Source: Bryobacterales bacterium (GTDB lineage: Bacteria; Cyanobacteriota; Vampirovibrionia; Obscuribacterales; Obscuribacteraceae). Taken from it: a stretch of 6,201 bases of DNA. Within the stretch, counting starts at the first letter, position 1. Every line of letters begins with the position of its first letter. The stretch covers positions 1 to 6,201 of the forward strand of contig CAJCHQ010000922.1 in assembly GCA_903970295.1 (NCBI GenBank), read 5' to 3'. Below the pieces are notes generated by a model. It was not told the origin of the DNA. It worked only from the letters and a program-made list of their open reading frames with translations, and ran no database searches. Positions 5,897-6,201 of the stretch are shown piece after piece. A program made the position numbers and the translations under genes.

Positions 5897-6201
5897 CATG
5901 GAAGTATGTACTTGGTTTTGATAATCGGGCTGGTGTAGATCTGACTGAATTGAAAATGGTTGGTGAAGGAAGCACCGAAAAAGTATAGAGGCGCTGGCAG
6001 TGTGACATTGACCATGGTGGTGCACTGAACGAAGGGCGTCGTGCCGGCGGGCGGATTGCCGCCGTAGTCATTGTAATTAAGAGCGGTCAGGGTGATAGGA
6101 CTAATAAAGATTCCATCCGTCTGATGATTCTTGACCGATGCTTGGGCGAAAAGCATCGCTTTGGCCGCTGTTGATTGCTGCGCTGCAGCCCTGACGACGT
6201 C
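5896..6201 (-). CDS. C-terminal part of a possible TadE-like pseudopilin (5' end outside window)
   Basis: The frame is open to the right edge, so the gene starts outside the window. The ATG at 6156 is internal rather than the true start, because the reading continues upstream through VVRAAAQQSTAAKA without a stop. The visible 101 residues start with an Ala-rich amphipathic helix (RAAAQQSTAAKAMLFAQASV). A Thr/Asn/aromatic-rich, probably beta-structured segment follows (ISPITLTALNYNDY, FVQCTTMVNVTLPAPLYFFG), and the protein ends KTKYILP. A helix with AAR/AAQ-type repeats followed by VxVxLPxP strands is the layout of TadE/TadG-like minor pseudopilins of Flp/Tad pili after their N-terminal membrane helix, which would lie outside the window. 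The assignment is tentative; another secreted pilin-like or surface protein is possible. It is first in the apparent minus-strand run with the TPR and polytopic membrane genes. Confidence 0.5.
   Translation of the reverse strand, partial: DVVRAAAQQSTAAKAMLFAQASVKNHQTDGIFISPITLTALNYNDYGGNPPAGTTPFVQCTTMVNVTLPAPLYFFGASFTNHFQFSQIYTSPIIKTKYILP

Noticed and set aside
5732..5938. Plus-strand frame across the TPR gene start
   Set aside because: It is opposite the signal-peptide coding region and the gene junction, with no domain and no ribosome binding site.
1..6201. CRISPR array, tRNA or rRNA genes, riboswitch
   Set aside because: No regularly spaced direct repeats, cloverleaf-like or rRNA-like sequence, or recognisable riboswitch core was seen on either strand by eye.

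Overview
The window reads as an ordinary bacterial chromosome segment with a small accessory insert. It holds two convergent gene blocks and one extra gene between them. The organism cannot be fixed from this sequence alone. Moderate GC, a stand-alone Hanks-type Ser/Thr kinase, a YibE/F membrane protein, secreted TPR proteins and a probable TadE-like pseudopilin fit a large-genome, non-photosynthetic cyanobacterial relative (Melainabacteria/Vampirovibrionia, Obscuribacterales-like). That is an impression from protein style and should be treated as a weak guess.

Left block (+ strand, about 1-3069): a YibE/F-family polytopic membrane protein cut by the left edge, then phosphatidate cytidylyltransferase (cdsA), then a minimal cytosolic Ser/Thr protein kinase. 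Gaps are 39 and 35 bp with no convincing terminator between the genes, so they look like one transcription unit combining membrane transport, phospholipid precursor synthesis and a signalling kinase.

Right block (- strand, from the right edge down to 3938): the C-terminal part of a possible TadE-like pseudopilin (cut by the right edge), a secreted TPR protein with a TTG start, and a 405-residue polytopic membrane protein with several conserved-looking histidine motifs that I cannot assign. Gaps are 43 and 40 bp, again operon-like. This block may belong to envelope or pilus biology, but only weakly.

Middle (about 3070-3937): a single - strand gene for a 203-residue protein of the DUF6088 / AbiEi-like antitoxin type, with a very strong ribosome binding site and no AbiEii-type toxin partner in the window. 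The gene is bracketed by two related palindromic repeats in inverted orientation (about 3077-3108 and 3834-3866, roughly 27 of 33 columns identical). It therefore looks like a roughly 790-bp cassette placed between the 3' ends of two convergent operons. An alternative is that the repeats are a shared terminator-type element, because each also lies just downstream of an operon end. This repeat-flanked orphan antitoxin-like gene is the most unusual item in the window.
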